From: Microbacterium marinilacus
GTDB taxonomy: Bacteria > Actinomycetota > Actinomycetes > Actinomycetales > Microbacteriaceae
DNA length: 64,000 nt
NCBI RefSeq assembly: GCF_019753765.1
Contig: NZ_JAIJZW010000012.1
Location: 29,913 to 93,912 of the forward strand
Direction of reading: 5' to 3'
Shown here piece after piece: positions 8,357 to 20,487 of this stretch (positions are counted from its first letter, which is position 1; each line of letters opens with the position of its first letter). The translations under genes and the position numbers were made by a program. The notes under the pieces were generated by a model. It was not told the origin of the DNA. It saw only the letters and a program-made list of their open reading frames with translations, and did no database searches.

Positions 8357-8920
8357 TCAGATCGCGTACTCGGGTGCGGTGAGGATCGCCCGGGACACGT
8401 CGTCGTCGCGGCGGGGGCGGGCCTTGGCGGGCACCCCCACCAGCACGCTCCCGGGCGGCGCGTCGCGGGTGACGACGGCGTTGGCGCCCACCAGGCTGTG
8501 GGCGCCGACGGTGACGGGGCCCAGGATCTTGGCTCCGGCGCCGACGGCGACGCCGTCGCCGAGCGTGGGGTGCCGCTTGCCCTTCTCCGTCGAGCGACCG
8601 CCCAGCGTCACGCCGTGGTACAGCAGCACGTCGTCGCCCACCTCGGCCGTCTCGCCGATGACCACGCCCATGCCGTGGTCGATGAACAGGCGGCGTCCGA
8701 TCGTCGCGCCGGGGTGGATCTCGATGCCCGTCAGCGCGCGCGCCACCTGCGAGATGGCGCGCGCGACGAAGCGGGCGCCGCGCCGCCACAGCCGGTGCGC
8801 GACGCGGTGCGCCCACACCGCGTGCAGGCCGGGGTAGAGCAGGGCGATCTCGACGCCCCCGCGGGCGGCGGGGTCTCGCAGCCGCGCCGCCGCGACGTCC
8901 TCGCGGATCCCGCCGAACAC
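8357..8920 (-). CDS. cysE: Serine O-acetyltransferase
   Basis: 187 residues. It makes O-acetylserine from serine and acetyl-CoA, the first committed step of cysteine synthesis. The hexapeptide-repeat left-handed helix is clear from [20 protein letters not shown] onward, followed by [22 protein letters not shown] and a [12 protein letters not shown] end. The short bacterial form lacks the long N-terminal helical domain of the E. coli enzyme. The C-terminus ends in Ile (EYAI), the residue that docks into the CysK active site in known cysteine synthase complexes. Start GTG, three bases after the cysK stop, so the two form an operon. Confidence 0.94.
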   Translation of the reverse strand: MFGGIREDVAAARLRDPAARGGVEIALLYPGLHAVWAHRVAHRLWRRGARFVARAISQVARALTGIEIHPGATIGRRLFIDHGMGVVIGETAEVGDDVLLYHGVTLGGRSTEKGKRHPTLGDGVAVGAGAKILGPVTVGAHSLVGANAVVTRDAPPGSVLVGVPAKARPRRDDDVSRAILTAPEYAI

Positions 8921-8923
8921 GCC

Positions 8924-9862
8924 TCAGCCCTCGCGCAGGTCCTCGAACAGTGCGGTGCTCAGGTACCGCTCGCCGGTGTCGGGGACGATCACGACGATGC
9001 GCTTTCCCGCGCTCTCCGGCCGCCGCGCGATCTCGAGCGCCGCCCACACGGCTGCACCCGAAGACATGCCGACGAGCAGCCCCTCGCGGGCCGCCAGCTC
9101 TCGGGCCACCCGCAGCGAGTCCTCGAACCCGACCGGCACGACCTCGTCGATGACCTCGCGGTCGAGGATCGCGGGCTGGAAGTTCGGTCCGATGCCCTGG
9201 ATCTTGTGCGGGCCCGGACGCCCCTCGCTCAGGACGGGGGAGTCCTTCGGCTCGACGGCGACCACGCGGACGCCCGGCACCTTCTCCTTCAGCACCTGTC
9301 CGACGCCCGTGATCGTGCCGCCCGTGCCGACGCCGGCCACGAAGACGTCCACGCGTCCGTCCGTGTCCGTCAGGATCTCCTCGGCCGTCGTGCGGCGGTG
9401 GATCGCCGGGTTCGCCTCGTTCTCGAACTGCCGGGCCCAGATGGCGCCCGGCGTCTCGGAGACGATGCGCTTGGCCTCCTCGACCGCGAACGACATGCCC
9501 TTGGTGGGGTCGGTGAGCACGAGCTCGGCGCCGAACGCCTTCAGCAGCACGCGGCGCTCCTTCGACATCGACGCGGGCATCGTCAGGATGACCCGGTAGC
9601 CGCGCGCCGCGCCGACCATGGCGAGCGCGATGCCGGTGTTGCCGCTCGTCGACTCCACGATGGTGCCGCCCGGCTTCAGCTCTCCCGAGGCCTCCGCGGC
9701 GTCCACGAGCGCGATGCCGAGGCGGTCCTTCACGCTCGAGGCGGGGTTGTAGAACTCGAGCTTGACCAGAACCTCGGCGTCGGTGCCGTCGGTCACGCGG
9801 TTCAGGCGCACGAGCGGGGTGCCGCCGAACGCGGTGGTGATGTCGGCGTGGATGCCGGGCAT
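8924..9862 (-). CDS. cysK: Cysteine synthase A (O-acetylserine sulfhydrylase)
   Basis: 312 residues of the PLP-dependent beta-family. The PLP lysine is in NPASSVKDR, the substrate loop is TSGNTGI, and the phosphate-binding loop is GTGGTITG. It condenses O-acetylserine with sulfide to give cysteine. The start at 9862 ([18 protein letters not shown]) is chosen because GAGGAGGA lies just ahead and the N-terminus matches the family; a longer in-frame start at 10015 would add 51 low-quality residues across the promoter region. First gene of a cysK-cysE operon. Confidence 0.95.
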   Translation of the reverse strand: MPGIHADITTAFGGTPLVRLNRVTDGTDAEVLVKLEFYNPASSVKDRLGIALVDAAEASGELKPGGTIVESTSGNTGIALAMVGAARGYRVILTMPASMSKERRVLLKAFGAELVLTDPTKGMSFAVEEAKRIVSETPGAIWARQFENEANPAIHRRTTAEEILTDTDGRVDVFVAGVGTGGTITGVGQVLKEKVPGVRVVAVEPKDSPVLSEGRPGPHKIQGIGPNFQPAILDREVIDEVVPVGFEDSLRVARELAAREGLLVGMSSGAAVWAALEIARRPESAGKRIVVIVPDTGERYLSTALFEDLREG

Positions 9863-9913
9863 GCGGTCCTCCTCGATGTGGACGTGTGGGGCGGACGGGC
9901 GCCGCCGGACACC

Positions 9914-9943
9914 AGCGTAGGACGCCCGCGTGGGCCGCGTCAC
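9914..9943 (-). promoter_or_regulatory. Candidate cysK-cysE promoter
   Basis: On the minus strand a TACGCT -10 box (9919-9914) lies 18 bp after a GTGACG -35-like box (9943-9938). This gives a leader of about 45 nt that contains the ribosome binding site of cysK. No operator or riboswitch could be recognised around it. Confidence 0.4.
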
Positions 9944-10040
9944 GCGGATGACGAAATCGCGGAGGGGCCCCGCCCGCCCATATGCCGAGGCGGGCATCCC
10001 GCCATCGCCGCCCATCTCGCGCCCGGAATCCCGGCCCCAC

Positions 10041-10046
10041 TAGGCT
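10041..10046 (+). promoter_or_regulatory. -10 box of prmC
   Basis: TAGGCT ends 8 nt before the prmC ATG, and no ribosome binding site lies between, so a near-leaderless transcript is expected. Confidence 0.55.
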
Positions 10047-10054
10047 GGCTCCTC

Positions 10055-10972
10055 ATGACCGCCGTTCCCGTCAGCGATGCCGCCCCGCGCGCCGCGGGCG
10101 ACGCCGTGCGCGATGTCCTCCAGCAGGCGGCGCAGCGCCTCGCAGGCGCGGGGGTGCCCGATCCGCAGGTCGACGCCGAGCTGCTGCTGGCCCACCTGCG
10201 CGGGCAGAGCCGGGGCGAGGTGCAGGCGGCCGTGGTCCGCGGCGACGACCTGACGCGGGCCGAGGCGGACGCGTACGAGACCCTGGTCGCGCGCCGAGCC
10301 GCGCGGGAGCCGCTGCAGCACATCACGGGGGTCGCCTACTTCCGCCACCTCGAGCTGGCCGTCGGCCCCGGTGTCTTCGTGCCCCGACCCGAGACCGAGA
10401 CGGTCGCGCAGATCGCCATCGACGCGCTGCGCGCGGCGCCGGGCCCCTGGCCCGAGGGAGAGGGGCCGGTGGGCGTCGACCTCGGCGCCGGCAGCGGCGC
10501 GATCGCGCTGTCGCTCGCGACCGAGGTGCCGCACGCGCGGATCCATGCCGCGGAGAACTCGCCGTACGCGTTCGTCTGGACGAAGGAGAACGTGCGCCGG
10601 GTCGGCGCCGAGAACCTGCGCCTGGTCTTCGCCGACCTCGCCGTCGCGTTCGCCGACCTCGACGGCACCGTCGACGTCGTGGTCTCCAACCCGCCGTACG
10701 TGCCCGACGACGCGATCCCGCGCGACCCCGAGGTGAGGCTGCACGACCCCGAGGCGGCGCTCTACGGCGGCCCGGACGGCCTCGACGTCGTGCGTCAGCT
10801 CAGCCACGTGGGCCGGCGCCTGCTGCGCGCCGGCGGCACGCTCGTCATCGAGCATGGCGAGCTGCAGGGCACCCAGATCCGCGAGCTGCTCACGGCGGAC
10901 GGCTGGCGCGCGGCGGCGACGCATCCCGACCTCACGCTCCGCGATCGCACCACCACCGCGATCCGGCCCTGA
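10055..10972 (+). CDS. prmC: Peptide chain release factor N5-glutamine methyltransferase
   Basis: 305 residues. It methylates the GGQ glutamine of release factors RF1/RF2 using S-adenosylmethionine. The N-terminal helical domain is followed by VFVPRPETE, the SAM-binding VDLGAGSGAIALSLA, and the catalytic NPPYVPDD motif, which together identify the PrmC/HemK family. In actinobacteria prmC often precedes a Sua5-type gene and the WecA-type gene ahead of the atp operon, as it does here. The start is set by the -10 box just before it. Confidence 0.95.
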   Translation: MTAVPVSDAAPRAAGDAVRDVLQQAAQRLAGAGVPDPQVDAELLLAHLRGQSRGEVQAAVVRGDDLTRAEADAYETLVARRAAREPLQHITGVAYFRHLELAVGPGVFVPRPETETVAQIAIDALRAAPGPWPEGEGPVGVDLGAGSGAIALSLATEVPHARIHAAENSPYAFVWTKENVRRVGAENLRLVFADLAVAFADLDGTVDVVVSNPPYVPDDAIPRDPEVRLHDPEAALYGGPDGLDVVRQLSHVGRRLLRAGGTLVIEHGELQGTQIRELLTADGWRAAATHPDLTLRDRTTTAIRP

Positions 10973-11105
10973 CCGACAGCCGCCGCGGGGAGCGGAGGCT
11001 CTCGATCAGGCTCGTCCGGTCATCGACCGGTGGGCCGTCGACAGGTCCTCCGGCGACGGCCTCGTCGGCCCGGCAGAGGAACCGTGGCGCGCGGGCGGCG
11101 GCACG

Positions 11106-11111
11106 TAGACT
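11106..11111 (+). promoter_or_regulatory. -10 box of the Sua5-type gene
   Basis: TAGACT ends 8 nt before the ATG at 11120, which supports that start over an in-frame one 90 bases upstream. Confidence 0.55.
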
Positions 11112-11119
11112 TGTCCGCG

Positions 11120-11845
11120 ATGTCCTCCCCTCTCTTCGACTGCGGCGACGAGGCGCAGCTGCTGGCCGGCATGCGCCAGGCGCGTCAGGCGATCGCGCGC
11201 GGCAGCCTCGTCGTGATGCCCACCGACACGGTGTACGGCGTCGCGGCCGACGCGTTCAGCGCGAGCGCCGTGCAGGCGCTGCTCGACGCCAAGGGCCGCG
11301 GACGGCAGCAGCCGCCGCCCGTCCTCGTGTCCGGCCCCGACGCCATGCGGGCGCTGGTCGAGCAGGTGCCCGAGGCCGTCGACCGCCTCGTGGAGAGGTT
11401 CTGGCCGGGCGGCCTCACGATCGTGCTGCCCGCGCAGCCCTCGCTGTCGTGGGACCTGGGCGAGACCAAGGGCACCGTCGCCGTGCGCATGCCCGATCAC
11501 CGCATCGCCCTCGAGCTCCTGACCGAGACGGGCCCGCTCGCGGTCTCCAGCGCCAACCTGACCGGTCGCCCGGCCGCCGTGACGGGCGACGACGCGCGCG
11601 CCATGCTCGGCGACAGCATCGCCGTCTACCTCGACGACGGGCCGTCTCGCACGGGAGTGGCCTCGACCATCGTCGACGCGACCTCCCTGGTGGGGCCCCG
11701 CGAGGCCGAGGACCCGCCGCGGGTGCGGATCCTGCGCGACGGCGCGGTCACGCGCGACGAGCTCGCGGACGTGCTGGGCGAGCTGCTCGAGCTGCCGGAG
11801 CACGAGCCGAACCGGCCCGCGCCTGCCCGGGAACCGCTCGAGTGA
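11120..11845 (+). CDS. L-threonylcarbamoyladenylate synthase (Sua5/YrdC/YwlC family)
   Basis: 241 residues. It makes threonylcarbamoyl-AMP from threonine, bicarbonate and ATP, the first step of the universal t6A37 tRNA modification. The family core is seen in GSLVVMPTDTVYGVAADAF, the KGRGRQQPPPVLV segment (KxR-type site), and ETGPLAVSSANLTGRPA. The protein is longer than E. coli TsaC but lacks a full Sua5 C-terminal domain. Its stop overlaps the GTG of the next gene (GTGA), so the two are coupled. Confidence 0.93.
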   Translation: MSSPLFDCGDEAQLLAGMRQARQAIARGSLVVMPTDTVYGVAADAFSASAVQALLDAKGRGRQQPPPVLVSGPDAMRALVEQVPEAVDRLVERFWPGGLTIVLPAQPSLSWDLGETKGTVAVRMPDHRIALELLTETGPLAVSSANLTGRPAAVTGDDARAMLGDSIAVYLDDGPSRTGVASTIVDATSLVGPREAEDPPRVRILRDGAVTRDELADVLGELLELPEHEPNRPAPAREPLE

Positions 11846-13005
11846 GGCAATACCTCTTCACCATCCTGTTCACGGCGGCGCTGACGACGGCGCTCGCCTG
11901 GGCGGTATGGCGCCTCGCGATGCGCTACCGCCTCTACCCGGGCATCCGCGACCGCGACGTCCACAAGACCCCGACGCCCCGCCTCGGCGGCGTCGCTATG
12001 TTCCTGGCGATGGTCGCGGCGATCGCCGTCTCGGCGTCGAACGAGTACTTCCAGACGTTCTGGGCCGAGCCGCAGATGGTGTGGTCGGTGCTGGGCGCCG
12101 CGCTGCTCATCGTGCTGATCGGCGTCGCCGACGACCTCTGGGACCTGGACTGGACGATCAAGCTGGGCGCGCAGTTCCTCGCCGCGGGCATCATCGCGGT
12201 CGGCGGCGGCCTGCAGATCTACTCGCTCCCGATCGGCGGGATGACGCTGGTCTCCAGCTGGGTCAGCATCGTGCTGACGATGTTCTCGATCGTCATCGTG
12301 ATGAACGCGGTGAACTTCATCGACGGCCTCGACGGGCTCGTCGCCGGCGTGTGCCTGATCGCGAACGGCGTGTTCTTCGTCTACTCGTACATCCTCGTCC
12401 GCGACGTCACGACCACGAACTTCAACCTCGCGACCTTCCTCGCGGCCGTGATGATCGGCGCGTGCGCCGGTTTCCTGCCCCTCAACTGGAAGCCCGCGAA
12501 GATGTTCATGGGTGACTCCGGCGCGCTCGTGCTCGGCCTGCTGATGGCCACGAGCGCCATCGCGGTGACGGGCCAGATCCCGCCGTCGGTGCTCGACCCG
12601 GTCGACGGCCTCGGGCGCTCGCAGCTGCTCGGCGCCTTCCTGCCGATCCTGCTGCCCATGGTCGTGGTGCTGCTGCCGCTGGCCGACTTCGGCCTCGCCG
12701 TGATGCGGCGCATGCGGGCGGGCAAGTCGCCGTTCTCGCCGGATCGGAAGCACCTGCACCACCGGATGCTCGACCTCGGCCACACCGACCGCGAGGCCGT
12801 GCTGATCTTCTACGCCTGGACCGCGGTGATCTCCCTCGCCGTGCTGCTGATGTACCTCGCCACGCGCGAGGAGTGGTTCGGGCAGTACTGGATCGGCGTG
12901 GCGTTCGGCCTCGTCGGCGTCGCGGCGTGCCTGGTCCTCACCCTCATGCCCACGCGGCGCACGGCCGCGGAACCCGTCCCGACCCCCGCCACCCAGGAGG
13001 CCTGA
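11842..13005 (+). CDS. Polyprenyl-phosphate GlcNAc-1-phosphate transferase (WecA/Rfe type)
   Basis: 387 residues with about ten membrane helices. It belongs to the MraY/WecA family and probably transfers GlcNAc-1-phosphate from UDP-GlcNAc to a polyprenyl phosphate, which starts a cell-wall glycan. Visible motifs are VHKTPTPRLGG near the N-terminus, VADDLWDLDW (DDxxD), NAVNFIDGLDGLVAG, NWKPAKMFMGDSGAL and SPDRKHLHHRMLDLGH, the WecA-type His-rich loop. The GTG start overlaps the preceding stop. Its place directly before the atp operon is common in Actinobacteria. Confidence 0.92.
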   Translation: MRQYLFTILFTAALTTALAWAVWRLAMRYRLYPGIRDRDVHKTPTPRLGGVAMFLAMVAAIAVSASNEYFQTFWAEPQMVWSVLGAALLIVLIGVADDLWDLDWTIKLGAQFLAAGIIAVGGGLQIYSLPIGGMTLVSSWVSIVLTMFSIVIVMNAVNFIDGLDGLVAGVCLIANGVFFVYSYILVRDVTTTNFNLATFLAAVMIGACAGFLPLNWKPAKMFMGDSGALVLGLLMATSAIAVTGQIPPSVLDPVDGLGRSQLLGAFLPILLPMVVVLLPLADFGLAVMRRMRAGKSPFSPDRKHLHHRMLDLGHTDREAVLIFYAWTAVISLAVLLMYLATREEWFGQYWIGVAFGLVGVAACLVLTLMPTRRTAAEPVPTPATQEA

Positions 13006-13006
13006 C

Positions 13007-13495
13007 ATGTCGACCCCCCACATCTCGAGCACGCCCGTGCTGCGCACCGCGCTGGTCTGGGGGGCGATCGTCACGGTCGTCGTCGCCGCGGTCGGCGGCG
13101 GGATCGGCTTCGCGATGGCCGGCGCCGACGGCATGTTCAGCGCGCTCGCCGGCGCCGCGATCGCGGCGGTCTTCATGCTCCTCACCGCGGTGAGCATCCT
13201 CGTCGCGAACCGCTGGTTCGGCGACGACCTGTACGTGCCGATCTTCTTCGGCGTGGTGCTCGGCGGCTGGCTGCTCAAGCTGGTGCTGTTCATCGTTGCG
13301 CTGATGGTGCTGCGCGGCCAGCCGTGGATCGTGCCCGGCATCTTCTTCGTCTCGCTCGTGGTGAGCGTCGTCGCCTCGCTGGCCATCGACGCGATCGCCA
13401 TGCTCCGCTCGCGCACCCCGTATGTCGACGTCCAGCTGCCGGGCGAGGGCGCCTCCGACGGGGCGGTCGAGGACGGCCCCGCGAAGGACTCCTGA
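13007..13495 (+). CDS. AtpI-like small membrane protein
   Basis: 162 residues with four predicted membrane helices (about residues 14-36, 42-62, 70-92 and 100-120) and an acidic C-terminal tail. It lies between the WecA-type gene and atpB, where the poorly conserved ATP synthase protein I is normally found, and the hydrophobic profile fits. AtpI proteins are thought to help assemble the c-ring. The assignment rests on position and topology more than on motifs. The start follows the previous stop by one base, with GGAGG just upstream. Confidence 0.72.
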   Translation: MSTPHISSTPVLRTALVWGAIVTVVVAAVGGGIGFAMAGADGMFSALAGAAIAAVFMLLTAVSILVANRWFGDDLYVPIFFGVVLGGWLLKLVLFIVALMVLRGQPWIVPGIFFVSLVVSVVASLAIDAIAMLRSRTPYVDVQLPGEGASDGAVEDGPAKDS

Positions 13496-13538
13496 GCGCC
13501 GTCTTTCGACGCCGCGTAGAAGCAGTCGATTTCTTTGA

Positions 13539-13544
13539 TAGGCT
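13539..13544 (+). promoter_or_regulatory. Candidate -10 box of the atp operon
   Basis: TAGGCT lies in the 165-bp gap before atpB and would give a leader of about 110 nt. No good -35 box is seen at 16-18 bp, so this is tentative. The rest of the gap holds no gene. Confidence 0.35.
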
Positions 13545-13660
13545 GATGAGGTTCCTGCTGAGTTCCCCGCGGATGCCGACGGTGACATGGGCCTCATGCA
13601 GATGACGACTTCCTGCCCTTCCCGGTCCTCGTGCCGGAGCTATGAAGCCGGAGCCACACG

Positions 13661-14467
13661 TTGACTCAAGCCGCGATGCTGATCGCCTCTGCCGAATCGA
13701 GCGATGGCGGATTCCACCCGCCGTCGATCACGGACTTCTTCCCGCCGGCGATCTTCCAGATCGGCTCCTTCGAGTTCACGCGCATCAACGCGGCGCAGCT
13801 GCTCGCGACGGCGATCCTGGTGATCCTGCTGGTCGTCGGCACGCGCAACATGAAGGTCGTGCCCGGCCGGCTGCAGAGCATCGTCGAGATGGGCCTCGAC
13901 TTCGTCCGCGTCAACATCGCGCACGACATCCTGGGCCGCAAGGACGGCAACCGGTTCCTGCCGCTGCTCACGACGATGTTCTTCATGATCCTGTTCATGA
14001 ACCTGACGGGCATCATCCCCGGCATCAACATCGCGGGAACCAGCGTCATCGCCGTGCCGCTGCTGCTGGCCGTGATCTCCTACGTCACGTTCATCTACGC
14101 GGGCATCAAGAAGAGCCCGGCGGGCTTCTTCCGGAACGCGCTGTTCCCGTCGGGCGTCCCGTGGTTCCTGTACTTCATCGTCACGCCGCTCGAGTTCCTG
14201 TCGACGTTCATCATCCGCCCGGTCACGCTGACGCTGCGACTGCTGATGAACATGATCGTCGGCCACCTCATGCTCGTGCTGTTCTTCTCGGCGACGCAGT
14301 TCTTCTTCTTCACCGCCGGCGGATGGTGGGCGCCCCTGGGCGTCGGCACCCTCGCCTTCGGCTTCGCCTTCACCCTGTTCGAGGTCCTGGTGGCATTCCT
14401 CCAGGCCTACGTCTTCACGATCCTCACCGCGGTCTACATCCAGCTCGCGGTTGCGGAAGAGCACTGA
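13661..14467 (+). CDS. atpB: ATP synthase F0 subunit a
   Basis: 268 residues with five to six membrane helices. It forms the proton half-channels against the c-ring. The conserved helix with the essential arginine is seen in TLTLRLLMNMIVGH, and the C-terminal helix in LVAFLQAYVFTILTAVYIQLA. A TTG start at 13661 is chosen because GGAG lies seven bases ahead; the alternative ATG five codons later has no ribosome binding site. First structural gene of an eight-gene operon in the order B-E-F-H-A-G-D-C. Confidence 0.95.
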   Translation: MTQAAMLIASAESSDGGFHPPSITDFFPPAIFQIGSFEFTRINAAQLLATAILVILLVVGTRNMKVVPGRLQSIVEMGLDFVRVNIAHDILGRKDGNRFLPLLTTMFFMILFMNLTGIIPGINIAGTSVIAVPLLLAVISYVTFIYAGIKKSPAGFFRNALFPSGVPWFLYFIVTPLEFLSTFIIRPVTLTLRLLMNMIVGHLMLVLFFSATQFFFFTAGGWWAPLGVGTLAFGFAFTLFEVLVAFLQAYVFTILTAVYIQLAVAEEH

Positions 14468-14746
<279 letters not shown>

Positions 14747-14776
14747 TTATCCGCAGCTGACACGTAAGGAGACAGG

Positions 14777-15331
14777 ATGCTGAACGCTCTTGTCACGGTC
14801 GCCGCCGAAGAGGGGGAGGCGCCCAACCCGCTTTTTCCGGCGTACTACGACATCATCTGGTCCGCGGTGTGCTTCCTCGTCATCCTCTTCGTGGTGTGGA
14901 AGGTCGCTCTGCCGAGGCTGACGACGATGCTCGACGAGCGCGCGGCGGCCATCGAGGGCAACATCGCGAAGGCCGACGAGGCCCAGCGCCAGGCCGAGGC
15001 GGCCCTCGAGGAGTACACCAAGCAGCTCTCCGAGGCTCGCAAGGAGGCCGGCGACATCCGTGAGTCGGCCCGCGAGGACGGCAAGCGCATCGTCGCCGAG
15101 GCCCGCACCGCGGCGTCCACCGAGGCCGAGCGCATCACGGCGACCGCGCACACGCAGATCGAGGCGGAGCGCCAGTCGGCGCTCGTCACGCTGCGCAGCG
15201 AGGTCGGCGCGCTCGCGATCGACCTGGCCGGCAACGTCATCGGCGAGACGCTGAGCGACGACCAGAAGGCCTCGGCCGTGGTCGACCGCTTCCTGTCGGA
15301 CCTTGAGTCCTCCGAGAAGGCGGCGAAGTAA
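14777..15331 (+). CDS. atpF: ATP synthase F0 subunit b
   Basis: 184 residues: a single N-terminal membrane helix (about 21-43, IIWSAVCFLVILFVVWKVA) followed by a long charged coiled coil, the peripheral stalk that holds F1 to F0. AAGGAGACAGG lies ahead of the ATG. Its stop shares the last base with the next ATG (TAATG), so it is coupled to atpH. Confidence 0.95.
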   Translation: MLNALVTVAAEEGEAPNPLFPAYYDIIWSAVCFLVILFVVWKVALPRLTTMLDERAAAIEGNIAKADEAQRQAEAALEEYTKQLSEARKEAGDIRESAREDGKRIVAEARTAASTEAERITATAHTQIEAERQSALVTLRSEVGALAIDLAGNVIGETLSDDQKASAVVDRFLSDLESSEKAAK

Positions 15332-16113
15332 TGGGCAGCGCGACCACTCAGGCGCTCGCGGCGGGCGTTCAGGCGCTCGGCGCCGCGAAGGTCGACCTCG
15401 ACACGGCTCGTGAGCTCTTCGCGGCCGCTCGTGCCGTGAGCGGCTCGCAGGCGCTGAGCGGCGCGCTGGCCGACCCGGCTGCGGCGCCCGAGGCCCGCAG
15501 CTCGCTGGTCTCCCGTGTCTTCGGCTCGCTGTCGTCGACTGCGCAGTCGCTCCTGACGACGGCCGCCGCCGAGCGGTGGTCGTCGCAGGACGACCTGGTC
15601 GACGGCATCGAGGAGCTCGCCGTCCGCGCGGCCGCCGTGGCGGACCGCGGCGACCTCGAGGGCGAGCTCTTCCGCGTCTCCCGCATCGTCGCGGAGAACC
15701 CCGAGCTCGAGCTCGCGCTCGGCAGCCGCCTCGGCGACGGTGCGGCCAAGGGCGCGCTGATGCAGTCGCTGCTCGGCGGGCGCGCGGGGGAGGCGACCAC
15801 CCTCGTCGTCTCGTCGCTCGTGCAGCACCCGCGCGGTCGTCGCGTCCGGGCCGTCCTGGCCCGCGCGATCCGCGTCGTGGCCGCCCAGCGTGGTCGCACG
15901 GTCGCCACCGTGACCACGGCGGCACCCCTCACGGCGGCCCAGGGCGAGCGTCTGGCCACCGCGCTGTCGCGCACATACGGCGGCGAGGTGACGATCAGCT
16001 CGGTCGTCGACCCCTCGATCGTCGGCGGCGTGCGCGTGCAGATCGCAGACGACGTCATCGACGGCAGCATCGCGTCGCGCCTCGCAGGCGTGCGCCAGCA
16101 GCTGGCCGGCTGA
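15331..16113 (+). CDS. atpH: ATP synthase F1 subunit delta
   Basis: 260 residues, close to the usual actinobacterial length. The helical N-terminal domain is followed by the C-terminal delta/OSCP signature around VTTAAPLTAAQGERLATALS and VVDPSIVGGVRVQIADDVID. It links the peripheral stalk to the alpha3beta3 head. It overlaps the atpF stop by one base. Confidence 0.94.
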   Translation: MGSATTQALAAGVQALGAAKVDLDTARELFAAARAVSGSQALSGALADPAAAPEARSSLVSRVFGSLSSTAQSLLTTAAAERWSSQDDLVDGIEELAVRAAAVADRGDLEGELFRVSRIVAENPELELALGSRLGDGAAKGALMQSLLGGRAGEATTLVVSSLVQHPRGRRVRAVLARAIRVVAAQRGRTVATVTTAAPLTAAQGERLATALSRTYGGEVTISSVVDPSIVGGVRVQIADDVIDGSIASRLAGVRQQLAG

Positions 16114-16194
16114 CCGAACACTTCCCGCCGCCGGCGGACCCACTTGGGGATCGCGGATCCCACAACACGATCTCCATCAAGACAGAGGAAGACA

Positions 16195-17838
16195 ATGGCA
16201 GACATCACGATCAGCCCCGACGTCATCCGTGACGCGCTGAAGGACTTCGTCGCAGCGTACGAGCCCACCGGCGACGCGGCGACCGAGGTCGGCACCGTCA
16301 TCGACGCGGCCGACGGCATCGCCCACGTCGAGGGCCTGCCGGGCGTCATGGCCAACGAGCTGGTGCGCTTCGCGGACGGCACGCTGGGCCTCGCCCAGAA
16401 CCTGGACGAGCACGAGATCGGCGTCGTCGTTCTCGGCGAGTTCGGCGGCATCGAGGAGGGCCAGCAGGTCACCCGCACCGGCGAGGTGCTCTCGGTCCCC
16501 GTCGGCGAGGGCTACCTCGGCCGCGTGATCGACCCGCTCGGCAACCCGATCGACGGCCTCGGCGAGATCACCGGCATCGAGGGCCGCCGCGCCCTCGAGC
16601 TGCAGGCCCCCGGCGTCATGGCCCGCAAGTCGGTGCACGAGCCGATGCAGACCGGCATCAAGGCGATCGACGCGATGATCCCCGTCGGCCGCGGCCAGCG
16701 TCAGCTGATCATCGGCGACCGCCAGACCGGCAAGACGGCGATCGCGATCGACACGATCATCAACCAGAAGGACAACTGGGCCTCGGGCGACCCCGAGAAG
16801 CAGGTCCGCTGCATCTACGTCGCGATCGGTCAGAAGGGCTCGACCATCGCCTCGGTGAAGGGCGCCCTCGAGGAGGCCGGCGCGATGGAGTACACCACCA
16901 TCGTCGCGGCCCCCGCGTCCGACCCTGCCGGCTTCAAGTACCTCGCGCCGTACACCGGCTCGGCCATCGGCCAGCACTGGATGTACAACAGCAAGCACGT
17001 GCTGATCATCTTCGACGACCTGTCGAAGCAGGCCGAGGCCTACCGCGCCGTCTCGCTGCTGCTGCGTCGTCCGCCGGGCCGCGAGGCCTACCCCGGCGAC
17101 GTGTTCTACCTGCACTCGCGTCTGCTCGAGCGCTGCGCGAAGCTGTCGGACGAGCTGGGCGCCGGCTCGATGACCGGCCTGCCGATCATCGAGACGAAGG
17201 CCAACGACGTGTCGGCCTACATCCCGACCAACGTGATCTCGATCACCGACGGTCAGATCTTCCTGCAGTCCGACCTGTTCAACGCGAACCAGCGTCCCGC
17301 GGTCGACGTGGGCATCTCGGTGTCGCGAGTCGGCGGCGACGCCCAGCTCAAGCACATCAAGAAGGTCTCGGGCACGTTGAAGCTCGAGCTCGCCCAGTAC
17401 CGCTCGCTGGAGGCGTTCGCGATGTTCGCGTCCGACCTCGATGCGGCCTCGCGCCGTCAGCTGGCCCGCGGTGCGCGCCTGACCGAGCTGCTCAAGCAGC
17501 CGCAGTACTCGCCGTACCCTGCCGAGGAGCAGGTCGTCTCGATCTGGGCCGGCACGAACGGCAAGCTCGACACCGTCGAGGTGGAGGACGTGCTGCGCTT
17601 CGAGGCGGAGCTGCTCGACCACCTGCGCCGCAACACGACGATCCTCGACACGCTGCGCGACACGGGCAAGCTCGAGGACGACACGGTCGCGGAGATGGAC
17701 AAGGCGATCGACGCGTTCCTGCTCGAGTTCCAGGGCGGCAAGGGGCAGCAGCTCGGCGCCCCGGGCCACGAGGAGCACCAGGCTGCCGCCGCGACCGACG
17801 TCGATCAGGAGAAGATCGTCAAGGGCCGCCGGGCGTAA
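16195..17838 (+). CDS. atpA: ATP synthase F1 subunit alpha
   Basis: 547 residues. Non-catalytic nucleotide-binding subunit with Walker A GDRQTGKT (about 174-181), Walker B around [10 protein letters not shown], and the alpha signature region [20 protein letters not shown]. The start at 16195 (MADITISPD) has GAGGAAGA ahead; an in-frame start 17 codons earlier is unlikely. The C-terminal tail (about 25 residues after EFQGGKGQQ) is longer than in E. coli, as in other actinobacteria. Confidence 0.97.
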   Translation: MADITISPDVIRDALKDFVAAYEPTGDAATEVGTVIDAADGIAHVEGLPGVMANELVRFADGTLGLAQNLDEHEIGVVVLGEFGGIEEGQQVTRTGEVLSVPVGEGYLGRVIDPLGNPIDGLGEITGIEGRRALELQAPGVMARKSVHEPMQTGIKAIDAMIPVGRGQRQLIIGDRQTGKTAIAIDTIINQKDNWASGDPEKQVRCIYVAIGQKGSTIASVKGALEEAGAMEYTTIVAAPASDPAGFKYLAPYTGSAIGQHWMYNSKHVLIIFDDLSKQAEAYRAVSLLLRRPPGREAYPGDVFYLHSRLLERCAKLSDELGAGSMTGLPIIETKANDVSAYIPTNVISITDGQIFLQSDLFNANQRPAVDVGISVSRVGGDAQLKHIKKVSGTLKLELAQYRSLEAFAMFASDLDAASRRQLARGARLTELLKQPQYSPYPAEEQVVSIWAGTNGKLDTVEVEDVLRFEAELLDHLRRNTTILDTLRDTGKLEDDTVAEMDKAIDAFLLEFQGGKGQQLGAPGHEEHQAAAATDVDQEKIVKGRRA

Positions 17839-17862
17839 GCCGGGCGCCGAGAAAGACGGATC

Positions 17863-20224
<2,362 letters not shown>

Positions 20225-20226
20225 GC

Positions 20227-20487
20227 ATGGGCCTTCAGGTCACCCTGGTCTCCGCGGAGTCGGAGGTGTGGACGGGCGAGGCGAACCTCGTGGTCGCCAA
20301 GACCACCGAGGGTGAGATCGGCTTCATGCAGGGCCACGAGCCCGTGCTGGCGATCCTCGCCGCGGGTCAGGTCCGCATCACGCAGGAGGACGGGACCAAG
20401 GTCATCGCCGACGCGCGCGACGGCTTCGTGTCGATGGAGGGCAACGTGCTCACCGTCGTCGCGGGCCACGCGGCACTGGCTTCTTGA
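20227..20487 (+). CDS. atpC: ATP synthase F1 subunit epsilon
   Basis: 86 residues. Only the N-terminal beta-sandwich domain is present (LQVTLVSAESEVWTGEA, GEIGFMQGHEPVLAIL). The C-terminal helical hairpin that inhibits ATP hydrolysis in longer epsilon subunits is missing, as is usual in several actinobacteria. Its stop overlaps the TTG of the next gene by four bases. Confidence 0.94.
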   Translation: MGLQVTLVSAESEVWTGEANLVVAKTTEGEIGFMQGHEPVLAILAAGQVRITQEDGTKVIADARDGFVSMEGNVLTVVAGHAALAS

